38,590 nt of DNA from Fomitopsis serialis (GCF_022376445.1 NW_025955329.1:1-38590), one strand, 5' to 3'. Positions 8,626 to 18,937 are shown, counted from the first letter of the stretch. Made by a program: numbers and translations. Notes: generated by a model not told the origin, from the sequence alone.

Positions 8626-10161
8626 ATGGCCGCACCACCAGTACGTTCCATGCCCGTCCGTGGCGATCGCGCTGCTCCGACCTTTGACGGTCAACCTCGT
8701 TCCCTCCGACGCTACTTTGACGACCTCGCTGAACTCTTTGCCATCGCTAGCGTCGAGGACGACGCCCGGAAGGTATACTACGCGAAGCGCTACCTCAAGC
8801 CGGACCAGTCCGAGCTATGGGACGAGGTCGAGGTACCTACGCCGGCGTCGTTCGACGAATACAAGAAGAGCATCATGGCCCTGTACCCCGGGTCGGATGG
8901 TACGTCCCGTTACCTGGTCAGCGACCTTGAGGCCGCGTCGGCCACGGCAAGGGCGGAGGGCACCGCTACGCGTTCCAGCGAAGCGGAGTACTACCGCAAG
9001 TTCCTTCCGGTGGCCAAGTACCTGAAGAAGAATGGCCGCGTATCCGATTCGCAGGTCTTCAAGGTCTACATGGCTGGATTCACGGACGCGTCCGCTGAGG
9101 CCATCCGCCGTCGCGTCGAGATACGTAACCCGACCGTCGATCCGGTGGACGGATACACCCTGGAGCAGGTGCACGATGCCGCGCAGCAGTGTCTTGACGC
9201 GGTCAGCTACGGAGGGGCCGCCGGAGCGAGCAGTACAGGTGGGGGGAGTCCCGGAGGAAGCGGTACGGACGGAGTGAAGACCGAGTCCGTCGACGAAGCT
9301 ATGCTGGGGCGTGTGTTTGCTGCAGCTATGAGTATGATGAAGGGCGGAGGAGGAGGATACGGAGGAGGGGCGCCGGCTGCCGGAGGCCGAGGATACGGAG
9401 GACCGCCGCCAGCACAGACGACCGGAGGATACGGTCAGGCCGGGACCGGAGGGTACGACTATAGCCAGGGAGGCGGACGCGGAGGGGGATACGACCGTGG
9501 TGGAGCGAGCTACGCGCCTAGCTCAGACCAGTGCAACTTCTGCGGCGAGCACGGTCACTATATGAGGACCTGCCAGCACCGTCGCCGGTACGTCGAGATG
9601 GGCAAAATCTACATGGACGGAGAGAACCGCGTGCGTTTGCCAAACGGGTCGTACGTCCCGAGGAACCTTGCGGGTCAGTGGATGATGCACCGCGTCGACA
9701 CCTGGTGGTCGTTGAACGAGAACAACGTGTCTTCCTCCGGGGCCACGGACGGAACGACGAGGGACGCGCCGCCCCACCTGTCTGCCAACATCGTGGAGAT
9801 ATCGTCAGAGTACAGTTACGAGCAAGCGGCGGAACAGCGAGACGCGTATACGGAGGAACGGGCCCGCGAGCTCGAAGAAAAAGCCCAAGTATTGGCAGCG
9901 GAGGCAGCACGCGTACGCGGAGGAGCGAAGAAGGTCAGATTCGAGGAGGAACGCGGAGGGAAAAGTACGGCCAGCGGGCTGAAGGGTGCGAGCGGCAAGC
10001 CTCCGGGCATCCCAGCGAAGAGCATCCCCGTCGACGGAGGGAAGACTGGCGCCGCGAAGGATGCCGGAAAGGGACCCGGAGCGAAGGACGGAGGGAAGCC
10101 GCGTGCGAGCGAGCCGCAGTACCGTACTCAACGAAGATTAACGGCAGTAAGGATCCGGTAG
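8626..10161 (+). CDS. gag: Gypsy-1 Gag (511 aa from first ATG) with CCHC zinc knuckle
   Basis: Gag is the structural protein that packages element RNA in cytoplasmic particles. Residues about 15-190 carry the retrotransposon Gag fold, starting RGDRAAPTFDGQPRSLRRYF. A Gly/Tyr-rich linker follows (residues about 240-300), then a canonical zinc knuckle CNFCGEHGHYMRTC (C-x2-C-x4-H-x4-C), and a basic Lys/Gly-rich tail. The first ATG is at 8626. The same frame is open for 147 further codons upstream to a TGA at 8182-8184, with Ser/Pro/acidic composition typical of a Gag N-terminus and no ATG. The true start may therefore lie upstream, reached by splicing or a non-AUG codon. Confidence 0.88.
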   Translation: MAAPPVRSMPVRGDRAAPTFDGQPRSLRRYFDDLAELFAIASVEDDARKVYYAKRYLKPDQSELWDEVEVPTPASFDEYKKSIMALYPGSDGTSRYLVSDLEAASATARAEGTATRSSEAEYYRKFLPVAKYLKKNGRVSDSQVFKVYMAGFTDASAEAIRRRVEIRNPTVDPVDGYTLEQVHDAAQQCLDAVSYGGAAGASSTGGGSPGGSGTDGVKTESVDEAMLGRVFAAAMSMMKGGGGGYGGGAPAAGGRGYGGPPPAQTTGGYGQAGTGGYDYSQGGGRGGGYDRGGASYAPSSDQCNFCGEHGHYMRTCQHRRRYVEMGKIYMDGENRVRLPNGSYVPRNLAGQWMMHRVDTWWSLNENNVSSSGATDGTTRDAPPHLSANIVEISSEYSYEQAAEQRDAYTEERARELEEKAQVLAAEAARVRGGAKKVRFEEERGGKSTASGLKGASGKPPGIPAKSIPVDGGKTGAAKDAGKGPGAKDGGKPRASEPQYRTQRRLTAVRIR

Positions 10162-10398
10162 AAAGGCGGAGGAGCTCGTGAAGCGTATGTTCTACGGAGG
10201 AGAGCGGCGGCATGGGGAGAGGTTGCCGAAGTCAGCCAGGAGTTTCGCCGCGCAACGGTGGACCAGTGCAAGGCGCAGCGCGTCCGGTCGCCAATAGCCT
10301 TGAGGAGGCGGATGAGAGCTTCCTTGTCGATAGGGAAGTGTTCCTCGGAGGGGAGCGTGAGCTGCCGAACGCCGGAAGCTGGGACTCGCTGAGCCTGC

Positions 10399-13300
10399 GA
10401 GTGGTACGCCTACCGTAACGGGGAGGCCGACGTCGAGGGAGTCCTGGACTCCGGGTGCCAGATGACTATCATCCGGAAGGACTGTGGTTAAGCTCGGAGG
10501 TACGTGCGCCGGACGAGGGCTGCATCATGGAAACCGCGAACCGGTCCAAGGTCCAGACGGTCGGCAAGGCCATGAACGTGCGGTTTCCTTCGACGACGAG
10601 GTCGAGGTATGCTGAACGCGCAGATCGTCGAGGTCGCGCCTTCGAAGTACTGCTTGGGAGACCGTTCTTCGCCGCAACGCAGTGCGAGACGAAGGACTTC
10701 CCGGACGGTAACCAGACGATCGTCTTGACGGACCCGAAGAGCGGACGCCGCGTCATGGTGCCTACGTACGAGCGCGTTGCCCAGGGACCTGGCCGGAAGG
10801 AGCGAACGTGCGCGATGACGCCTCCAACGAGGATTTTTAATTGTCGATGATGCAAGCATTGCGAGCGGAGACGATCTAGTGAGCCATTTCTCGATGTACG
10901 TCTGGGACGGAGGGGACGGAAGGAAGAGGAGGTCCCTGATGCCGGACGGAAGGAGCACAGGTCGTCGGCCCTCGCGCAGATACCCATACCCCGTCATGTA
11001 CAAAGTACGAAGAGCGTAGCGGCGAAATACACGATAGCGTTGCTCAGTACCACGGGGAGGACTGCGGTGAGATACCCGACGAGCCTGAAGAGACGACGAC
11101 GAGTTTGCAATTGAGGAAGGAGCTGAGGCCCAGGTCCTGGCGTACAAGAAGGTCGCCCGGAAGGTACGGCCTGTAGCAACGACACTGCCGGAGGAGTTCA
11201 GGGTAGTCCGGAGGGAAGCTAAGGACGCGTTAGTAGGGATGCCGGTGCTGCCAGCGAAACCGCCTGAGTTCGTTCCGACCGGAAGGTACACACAGGAGCG
11301 AAGAGACGCGTTAAACGTCGGAGGGAACGGGTTCCTTACGGAAGAGGAGACGAAACTGGTAGACTGGCTGGTCGCATGGCACAATGGCGTATTCGCATGG
11401 GACGAGACGGAGAAGGGCCGACTCAAGGACGAGTACTTCGATCCGGTGGTCATTCCGACTATTGAGCACGTCCCTGGGTGCTGAGGAACATACCGATCCC
11501 GCCCGGCATATACGACGAGGTCGTACGGATCATCAAGGACAAGATCGGTCCGGTGTGTACGAACCCTCGAGCTCGTCCTACAGATCGCGCTGGTTCTGTG
11601 TGGTAAAGAAGGACGGAAAGTCCCTCCGGTTAGTACATGATCTACAGCCCTCAACGCGGTGACGATCAAGGACGCTGCGGTCCCTCCGTTCGTCGAGCAT
11701 CTGGCTGAATCCTTCGGAGGGAGAGCATGCTACGGTTCCCTGGACCTGTTTGTGGCCTTTGACCAGCGTACCCTGGATGCGAGGTCCCGCGATCTTACGA
11801 CGTTCCAGTCCCCGCTAGGAGCCATGCGACTCACGTCGGTACCGATGGGCTGGACGAACGCGCTGCAGATTGTACACGGGGACGTCACGTTCATCATGAA
11901 GGACGAGATCCCGGAGGTAACGGTTCCGTTCGCAGACGACGTCAACGCGAAAGGTCCTAAGACACGGTACGAGCTCCCGGACGGAGGGTATGAGACGATC
12001 CCGGAGAACCCTGGTATACGGCGATTCGTCTGGGAACACCTACAGAACATGAACCGGATCCTACAACGGATGGGTGCGGTCGGCGGGACGTTCTCCGGAA
12101 AGAAGGCCTACATGTGCGTCCCGGATGTAGTCGTACTCGGACACAAGTGTACGTACACCGGAAGGGAGCCAGATGAGGGACGAGTGCAGAAGATCCGCGA
12201 CTGGCCGGCATGCGAGACCATCACGGACGTGCGGGCATTCCTAGGGACGATGGGGCTGGTCAGGATCTTTGTCAAGGACTTCGCCAGAATCGCCCGGCCA
12301 TTGACGCGGTTGACACGCAAGGACATCGAGTTCATGTGGGGACCGGAGGAAGCAGAGGCGATGCAAACCTCAAGGACGCGCTAATCAACTCGCCGGCACT
12401 CCTTCCGATTGACTACTCGGCGGACAGAACGGTGATACTCGCGGTAGACTCGTCGTGATAGGCGTAGGGTTCGTACTCCTACAGGTGAACACCGGAGGGA
12501 AGCGAATGCCCAGCCGGTTCAGCTCTATTACGTGGAACGAGCGGGAGTCCAGGTACTCTCAGGCGAAGATTGAGCTGTACGGTCTCTTCCGGGCACTGCG
12601 GGCCTCGCGCATCTACGTTATCGGAGTGAAGAGCCTTGAGGTCGAGGTCGACGCGAAGTACATCAAGGGCATGCTCAACAATCCGGACATACAGCCGAAT
12701 GCGGCGATGAACCGGTGGATAGCCGCGATCTTGCTGTTTGACTTCAAGCTGGTGCACGTTCCGGGGGACAGACACTCTGGGGCGGACGGATTATCGCGCC
12801 GGAGGAAAGCTGACGAGGATCCCGAGGACGAGGGCGACCCGGAAGAATGGATAGACGAGGCGTGCGCACTAACGATCCTCTGTTGGAATTCCAGCGAGCC
12901 AAGCTGCCGCCGGAAGGGACTGAGAGCTCGCGAGGAGGAGCGTGTGCTTTGTCTCGCTACGGAGGAGCCGAACCGGAGGCGGTGCAGATACCGCGGCACG
13001 AGAAAGCGGAGGCATGGGACGCCGAGCTAGAACGGATACAGAAGTTCCTGAGCGACATGGAGCGACCGGATGACCTAGCTGATGAAGCGCTGTTCCGCCG
13101 GTTCGTCCGCAAGGCCGGGCAGTTCTTCCTCCGGAAGGGACGGCTCTGGAGACGCGACCCGGAGGGAAAGCACAAGCGCGTGATCCGGAAGGAACGACGT
13201 CTGGAGCTACTGAGGCAGGCGCACGACGATCTCGGGCATCGCGGGATGTATACAGTCCGGACGCGACTACTGGAACGATTCTGGTGGCCTCACCTTGATC

Positions 13301-14403
13301 AAGACGTGAAATGGTACGTCAGTACGTGCCACGAGTGCCAGTTGCGGAGTACGCAGAAGATCAGAATCCCACCGACGGTAGCGACACCGCTAGGCCTCTT
13401 CCAGAAGGTCTATATCGACACGATGCACATGCCGAAGGCCGGAGGGTACTCATACATCGTCCAAGCCCGGTGTTCGATGTCATCGTACCCGGAATGGAGA
13501 AAGCTCCGGAACGAGACAGCGCGGACGCTGGCCGCCTTCATCTTCGAGGAGATCCTATGTCGCTGGGGTGCGGTAGCTGAGTTTGTCACGGATAACGGGC
13601 CTGCGTTCATCGCAGCTATGGAGATCTTGTCGAAGAAGTACGGTATCAACCACATTAAGATCTCGCCGTACAACTCGCGGGCGAATGGCGCGGTGGAACG
13701 AAGGCACTTCGACGTGCGCGAGGCAGCCATGAAGCTCTGCGGAGGGAACGAGACCAAGTGGCCTACGGTTATCGATGCGGTGTTCTGGGCGGAACGGGTA
13801 TCTATTCAGAAGAGCACCGGGATGTCGCCGTACCGGATCGTGCACGGAGTGGAGCCAGTGTTTCCGTTTGACTTAGCGGAGGCGACGTTCCTCGTCCCGG
13901 AGCCGGAGGGAGTACTATCGCAGGAAGAGTTCATTGCACAGCGCGCGCGGGCACTACTGAAGCGGAGGGAAGATCTCAACGCGATACATGGGAAGGTGCT
14001 GACGGCACGATACAAGTCCGTGGAGCACTTTATCAAGAAGAACACGTACACAATCAAAGACTACAACCACGGTCCGGGAGATCTCGTTCTCGTTCGCAAC
14101 TCGCAGATCGAGACGGAGCACAACCGGAAGGCGAAGAGACGGTACCTAGGACCGATGATAGTGGTAAGAAGAACGGAAGGGGGTTCGTATATCCTGGCGG
14201 AGCTGGATGGGAGCGTAGCGCGACATCGATACGCAGCATTCCGGGTGGCACCTTATAGAAACCGGAGGGAGGGAAAGATCAGCATAGGAGACCTGCAGGA
14301 GTGGGATGAGTACTTACCGGATGAAAATGAGGAACTGGGCGAGCGGTTCACCATGAACGAGGCGGAAGAGGAGGGCTCAGACACGGAGGGAGAGGAGATC
14401 TAA
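10399..14403 (+). pseudogene. pol: Gypsy-1 Pol (protease, RT, RNase H, integrase), frameshifted
   Basis: In order: retropepsin with VLDSGCQMTII (near 10440) followed by SKYCLGRPFF; reverse transcriptase from about 11500, with FCVVKKDGKSLRLVHDLQ and GSLDLFVAFDQRTL; the catalytic box as VPFADDVNAKGP, i.e. ADD rather than the usual YxDD; RNase H-like part with RESRYSQAKIELYGLFRALR and VEVDAKYIKGMLNN; integrase zinc-binding H..H..C..C (HDDLGHRG to CHECQ); and core D, D, E in YIDTMHM, VTDNGPAF and GAVERRH. The last frame (from about 12970) runs intact to TAA at 14401-14403 with an acidic tail. Frame changes occur near 10490, 10600, 10850-11080, 11480, 11650, 12360, 12458 and 12950. Domains are well preserved, so some breaks may be assembly indels. 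Confidence 0.88.
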
Positions 14404-14429
14404 GAAGAGGACGCCGTGGCGCGGGCCCG

Positions 14430-15126
14430 TCAAAGAGAGACAGGAGGCGTCGGAGGGGACTGGTCCGGAGGAGGAAACGGCGGAGTAGGGAAGGAAACTG
14501 GGATGGACTGAAGGCGGGTGATGAGGAACGCCATGCGCTGCTCCACGGTGGTTAACGCGTCCAGAACGGCGGGATCAGAGGAAGAGGCGGCCAGCTCACG
14601 GACCCGACGGGTCAGGGAGTCGGTATCGCGGGAGATCCTGGTAATGGAAGTGGAGAGGTCGTGGACGCAGATCCCGGTGTCGATCTGGTGGCGATCCAGC
14701 TGTTCGCGGAGGTCGGTGACGAGGTGAAGGGTGCGCTGCGCACGGTCCCACAGGTCGCGGTCGGAACCTTCGAAATGCGAGCGGAAGGCGAGGAGATCCT
14801 CAAGGAGGTGCTCTTGAAAGTCGGCAAACAGAGACTCGGAGCGCTCGGCATGGTTCATGAGGGCGTTGGTACGGCTCTCGAGGGCACGGAGCTGCTCGTC
14901 AACCGACAATCCCCGGAGGGAAGGTTGGCGGACATGTACGTTCCCCGACGGAGGCCCTGAAGGGGCTAAGAAGGACGCGGCGATGGATATGCCAGGTGGA
15001 CGCCGAGGCGGGCGTTCCGGGGAGTACGGAGGGGGCCGCGGTCCACTCTAACAGGGGAGGGGCCGGAGAAGGTTAACACGCACTAGACGAAATCATAAGA
15101 CGGCGGGGGGGGGAACGACGTACCAT
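14430..15126 (-). CDS. Antisense gene 1 of Gypsy-1: 206-aa coiled-coil protein (predicted, spliced)
   Basis: Minus-strand frame open from 15047 to a TGA at 14432-14430, immediately behind pol on the other strand. It has no ATG of its own until residue ALMNHAE. A fitting start is an ATG micro-exon at 15126-15124 followed directly by a donor (GTACGT), with an intron at 15123-15048 ending TTAG (76 bp), joining in phase 0 to SGPRPPPYSPERPP. The protein has a Pro/Arg-rich N-terminus, a long helical, probably coiled-coil middle (EQLRALESRTNALMNHAERS through RRVRELAASS), and a Pro-rich tail ending PPTPPVSL. No known family. The reading frame is convincing as protein; the micro-exon start is an inference. 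Confidence 0.45.
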
Positions 15127-15551
15127 GGCAAGGATGAAGAAAACGAGAAATACGGGCGCGCGGAGGAAGTGAGGAGGGACCGGAGGGAGGATAGAAGTAT
15201 GAAGGAAGGAAGGGGAGGGGAGGGATCAGAAGACACGGAAGGATAACATGTGTTGGACGCAAGGCGGAGGGGAGGGGGGACCGGATGGGGCGGATCGGAA
15301 GAAGGACGCGGAAGACGGGAAACACGAAGATCACGAGGCGACACGCGGCGATCTTAGGGGAGAGATACTGGGCAAGGAACTAGAACGATCGATGGCCTCA
15401 TGGAGTCAAAAAGAGAGGGGAAACCGAGGACAAGGGGATCAAAGACGACGGGGCACGGCGCCAGAATTACCAGGGAGCGATAGCGGAAATATGCATTGCG
15501 GGAGAGCGGAGACACAGCAACGATATACATTTCTATGGACAGCAGGAACCT
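15127..15551. other. Gypsy-1 internal non-coding spacer between the two antisense genes
   Basis: Purine-rich on the plus strand (GGAGGGA-type runs), with no gene seen. It would hold the promoter of antisense gene 1 and the terminator of antisense gene 2. Confidence 0.4.
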
Positions 15552-17129
15552 CTACGCATCGTCCTCGGACTCTGGATCGCCATCCTGCGGCGGTGGCATG
15601 TCCTCATCCTCCTGAACGTCGTCGGCCCCCTCCCGCTCACCGGAAGGCTCGTGGTCCTGCGACGCCCTTGAGAATCGGGCAGTGTAGAGAGCCTCGGCTC
15701 GAGCGGCGTCGGTCTTGAGCCTCCGGGCCCGATCCCGTATGGCACCAGTGCGGGGAAGAGGGGGAGTGGGGCGGGAAGACGGACCGGGAACAGGAGGCGC
15801 GGCGGGAGTGGAAGGGCCAGGCTGATCATCCGGGAACGCGCTGAGAAGGTCGCGGGGGACGTTGCCGTGAACTCGTCCCTGCACGGAAGTGCGGAAATCG
15901 TAGCCGCGTGCTTGGGACCGAGAGATGAGCGGGTGAGGCCCAATGTACCACATCTCAAAGGGACCCTTGTCTGCAACACGGGGTAAGTCGGACGTGGAAA
16001 CGGGTCAGCGGAACTAAGGAAAGGAGGCGTACCGAGCGTCCGGAGGGAACACCGTGCCTTGCTCCGAGCGCAGGGGGCGCACTGGTGATGAGGAAGCCCA
16101 TCGGTGCGACAGATGGTCCCGCGAGTAACGCAGGACTCGCAGCGGGGAATCGCATCGTACACGTAGGGCCCGTATCGCATCCGGTTGGCCTGGGTAGAAC
16201 CGGAAGGGAGGGGTGGAACTACGTCGCGGCCAGAAACAGGGGCGGGAGGAGGAGTAGGCGGCTCGTCAGCCACTCGAAGGCGAACACGACGAACGGGGAG
16301 CCCGGAGGGGGCGGCGGATGGAGGAGCGACGGGTGGGGAGGGAACGCGTGGAGGAGGAGACGGCGTGCCCGGAAGAAACAAGGGTTCGCGGTCAGGAACG
16401 GGGGGCGAGATGGCCATAGGGGAGGCGGGGCGCGAGGGTGGAGGAACAGGAAGGATAGCGGGACGAGCAGTGCGAACCGGAACGGGAGCGGGAATGCGTG
16501 GAGCAACCGGGGCCGACATTGTACCGGAGGGCGGAAGGGACGAAGGGACCAGCGGAGGGAGGACGGACGGGCCAACGACGGTGAAAACGTGCTCACTAAG
16601 CACCAGGGGAGCATCGTTCCAGCGCGCGGCGCGCAGATCATCCCGGAGGCCGACCCGGTTCTCGATGTCAGCACGAAGCTGGGCAGCATACGCCTGGTAA
16701 GGTGCCCCTACTGCAAAAGCACGCTCCGCTACGGTGTCAGACAGCCGGTTCAAAGCCTCGATGGTGGAGGGCGGATTGCCGGGGGACTCGTGTCCGTTCC
16801 GCTGCGCGACCAGGGAGTTCGCCTCGAAAGTAAGCTACAGTGGACTAAAGGTCAGCGATTGTATGAAGCGGAAGGAAGACGGGGACCGATACCTGAAGAT
16901 AGACGGCCCTACGGGCCCACCGGAGCCATTCCATTACCTCGAGGTCCCCGGCGTCAGCTGGGAGGGGGCGGTTAGCACGGGCGGAGAGAAACGTTGCCAC
17001 GTCGTCCCGAAGCTCCATTAATTGCGCCTGAGCTGCGCGGCGTTCGTAGAAGGTCGACGCAGTAGCGCCGGAAGGAGCCGAGCCCGAAGAGGAAGCAGAC
17101 GGCTCGCGCGATATCGGAGGGGAGGCCAT
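15552..17129 (-). CDS. Antisense gene 2 of Gypsy-1: 485-aa Zn(II)2Cys6-cluster protein, three exons
   Basis: Exons 17129-16893, 16834-16033 and 15970-15552. Introns are 16892-16835 (58 bp, GTATCG..TGTAG, branch CTGAC) and 16032-15971 (62 bp, GTACGC..GCAG, branch CTGAC). The spliced length is 1458 nt, exactly 486 codons, with ATG and TAG at the ends and both junctions in phase. Residues 1-80: Ser-rich start then a helix (FYERRAAQAQLMELRDDVAT). About 105-160: a second helix. About 165-290: Pro-rich linker. Residues 311-341: C-x2-C-x6-C-x9-C-x2-C-x6-C (CESC..CRT..CAPCARSKARC), the exact spacing of the fungal Zn(II)2Cys6 binuclear cluster. Tail: Arg-rich helix then acidic end (EDEDMPPPQDGD). Zn2Cys6 proteins typically bind CGG-containing DNA in the nucleus. 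The start lies 275 bp from the 3' LTR, so an LTR-derived antisense promoter is possible. Confidence 0.75.
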
Positions 17130-17392
17130 AATGAAAAGACGAGAGTCGGATGAAGGGGAGATCAAGGGAGTTGAAAGCAAGCGGACACGGTATCAAGATG
17201 GCGAGCAGCGGCGTGTTTTGTGCCCGGAGGAAGCTGGTCAGGGGAATCGATCTCACGAAGGAGGCGCCCGGACGGAATACGTCATAAGCACGAGGGACAA
17301 TCGCGATTAGGGGAACGCACGAGGAGTCCTCAAGGCGGAAGGGCCTGGGTGATCCAGCAGGCAGGACCTGACCGAGGACGGTCAGAATTTCA

Positions 17393-17404
17393 GGTGGGGG
17401 GAGA
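17393..17404 (+). promoter_or_regulatory. Gypsy-1 polypurine tract
   Basis: GGTGGGGGGAGA abuts the TGT of the 3' LTR, the expected position of the plus-strand primer. Confidence 0.8.
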
Positions 17405-18933
17405 TGTGGGGCAGGGACGTAGCCCAGCCCCGTAAGGCAACGTATAGCACAAGGGAAGGAACGGCACAAGAACCGGCCGTTCATTCAGAGAGTCACGAAC
17501 GACTACAAGCCAAGGGTACGCTACGAAACAGTGTTCCCTCCGTCAAACATCTCCGGGACGGTGACGTCGATACCCTCCGGGCCCCGACCGAACTCTCCTC
17601 CGCGCTACGAAATAGTGTTCCCTCCGTCAAACATCTCCGGAACGGTGACGTCGATACCCTCCGGGCCTCCGACAGAACTCTCCTCCGGATCTACGTTCCC
17701 TCCGGCAGCACCCCCGAAAGCACCATCAGGTTCGGTGATCAGGCGGACGGAACGGCCCAAGTCGTAGATCTCGCGGACTACAAACCCGACGTCGCTACGG
17801 ATACGACCGGCAGAGGACCGCTGTTCGCTCATCAACGCGCCCATGCGAGCATGAAGGGAGTCGTGATTATCGGAGGCAAGCCGGAGGGAAGATAGGCGAA
17901 GGGGTGGGTCTACGAACTGAGGGGGAGACTGGGGGCGAGGCTGTCCGACGGACGGATCGGCATGGACCCTGTGAGGGGACCACGCGATGGCAGGATACAG
18001 GGCGGTGCCGGTGTCGATGTCGGAGGGAATGCCCTCGAATACGGCGTCAACATACGCGAGCAAAGAGGCCACGGAGGGAACACTGCGGGGTGACGGAAGG
18101 GACGCGTCGCCATGGGCCGTAGCCAGGGAGAACGAGTCGAAGAGCATGCGCTAGGACAAGAGTCAAGCGGCGGAAGGGACAAGCGGGGGCATGCGTACCA
18201 GAAGCCAGCGAACGCCGTGACCCCACACGAGCCAGGTGCCAGGGGAGGACATATCGAGGCGTGGCTCGGCGGCCCGTTCATGTCGAAGCACTTCCAGCAG
18301 GAGGAAGTACCGGCGGATATAGACGGTGGCGAGGGGATTGAGGGGCATGGAGGACGACATGGTACAGTGCAAGGGGAGGACGGGAACCGGTGGGGCGAAG
18401 GGGGACCGGAGGAGGGCCCGAGAGGACCCGGAAGGAACGGAAGAGTACGGGGAGAGGAGCCAGCGAGGCGGAGGCGTGGGAGATCGAGTCGGAGGGAACA
18501 TAAGGGAGGGGGCCGGGGACCGGACGGGGGAGATCCTACCTACCTACCACCTAGGAGTAGAGAGCGAGCTCAACGGCGATTCCCTGCGTTTCTGACTGCG
18601 TCCTGCGTTTACTGCGTTTACTGCGTTGCGAATAGATCACTGCGTTCACCTTCAACGAGCACCGCGTTTCCTTCCGGCTCTCTGCGTTTTATCCGGCTTC
18701 AACGAGTTTCTACGCGTTCACTCTGAGTCCCTGCGTTGTGGGACGACTCCACCACTCTCCTCCGACCGCGTTACAGTGTCCCCTGCGAGTATCCGAGCTC
18801 GTACGTCCCCTCCGGGCCCGAATCGTCACATCCCCTCCCCATCCGCTTGCCAACAGCCCCCGCCCGTCGTTTCTACCGACACCATCGATTCCTTCCGGTC
18901 TCTTTTCGACCCCGGAGACTCACAACCTACACA
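17405..18933 (+). repeat. Gypsy-1 3' LTR (1529 bp)
   Basis: Copy of 6594-8123 with 11 substitutions and one missing base. It carries the same tandem duplication (17520-17687), antisense 180-codon ORF (18147-17605) and TGCGTT cluster (about 18593-18740). It keeps two CGGAGGG sites, near 18070 and 18490, that are mutated in the 5' copy. Confidence 0.93.
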
Positions 18934-18937
18934 CCGC
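18934..18937. repeat. Target-site duplication, right copy (CCGC)
   Basis: Matches 6590-6593 and is followed directly by the continuation of the glycosyltransferase codons (GCG TTC ATT GAC). Confidence 0.85.

Larger units (their letters stand above)
6594..18933 (+). mobile_element. Full-length Ty3/Gypsy LTR retrotransposon, 12.3 kb, with antisense genes
   Basis: Two long terminal repeats (6594-8123 and 17405-18933), both starting TGT and ending ACA, flank gag and pol on the plus strand and two spliced minus-strand genes. A primer site follows the 5' LTR, a polypurine tract precedes the 3' LTR, and a CCGC target duplication flanks the whole. The LTRs differ by 11 substitutions and one 1-bp gap by my hand comparison (about 0.7%), so the insertion is young. 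The order RT, RNase H, integrase defines Gypsy. The roughly 3 kb between the pol stop and the 3' LTR is unusually long and codes on the other strand. CGGAGGG recurs throughout the element. Confidence 0.93.

Noticed and set aside
10488..11669. 393-codon minus-strand ORF across the Gypsy-1 protease/RT region
   Set aside because: It mirrors pol coding sequence; no independent motif, start or intron structure supports it.
14800..15047. Similarity of the antisense coiled-coil protein to the LTR antisense ORF (SLR... then ALM)
   Set aside because: The shared Ser-Leu-Arg is encoded by the recurring TCCCTCCGG motif and the rest is too short; homology not established.
16085..16975. 296-codon plus-strand ORF opposite the zinc-cluster gene
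   Set aside because: Gly/Arg-rich mirror of the Pro-rich antisense exon; the antisense reading has fitting introns and a cysteine cluster, this one has nothing.
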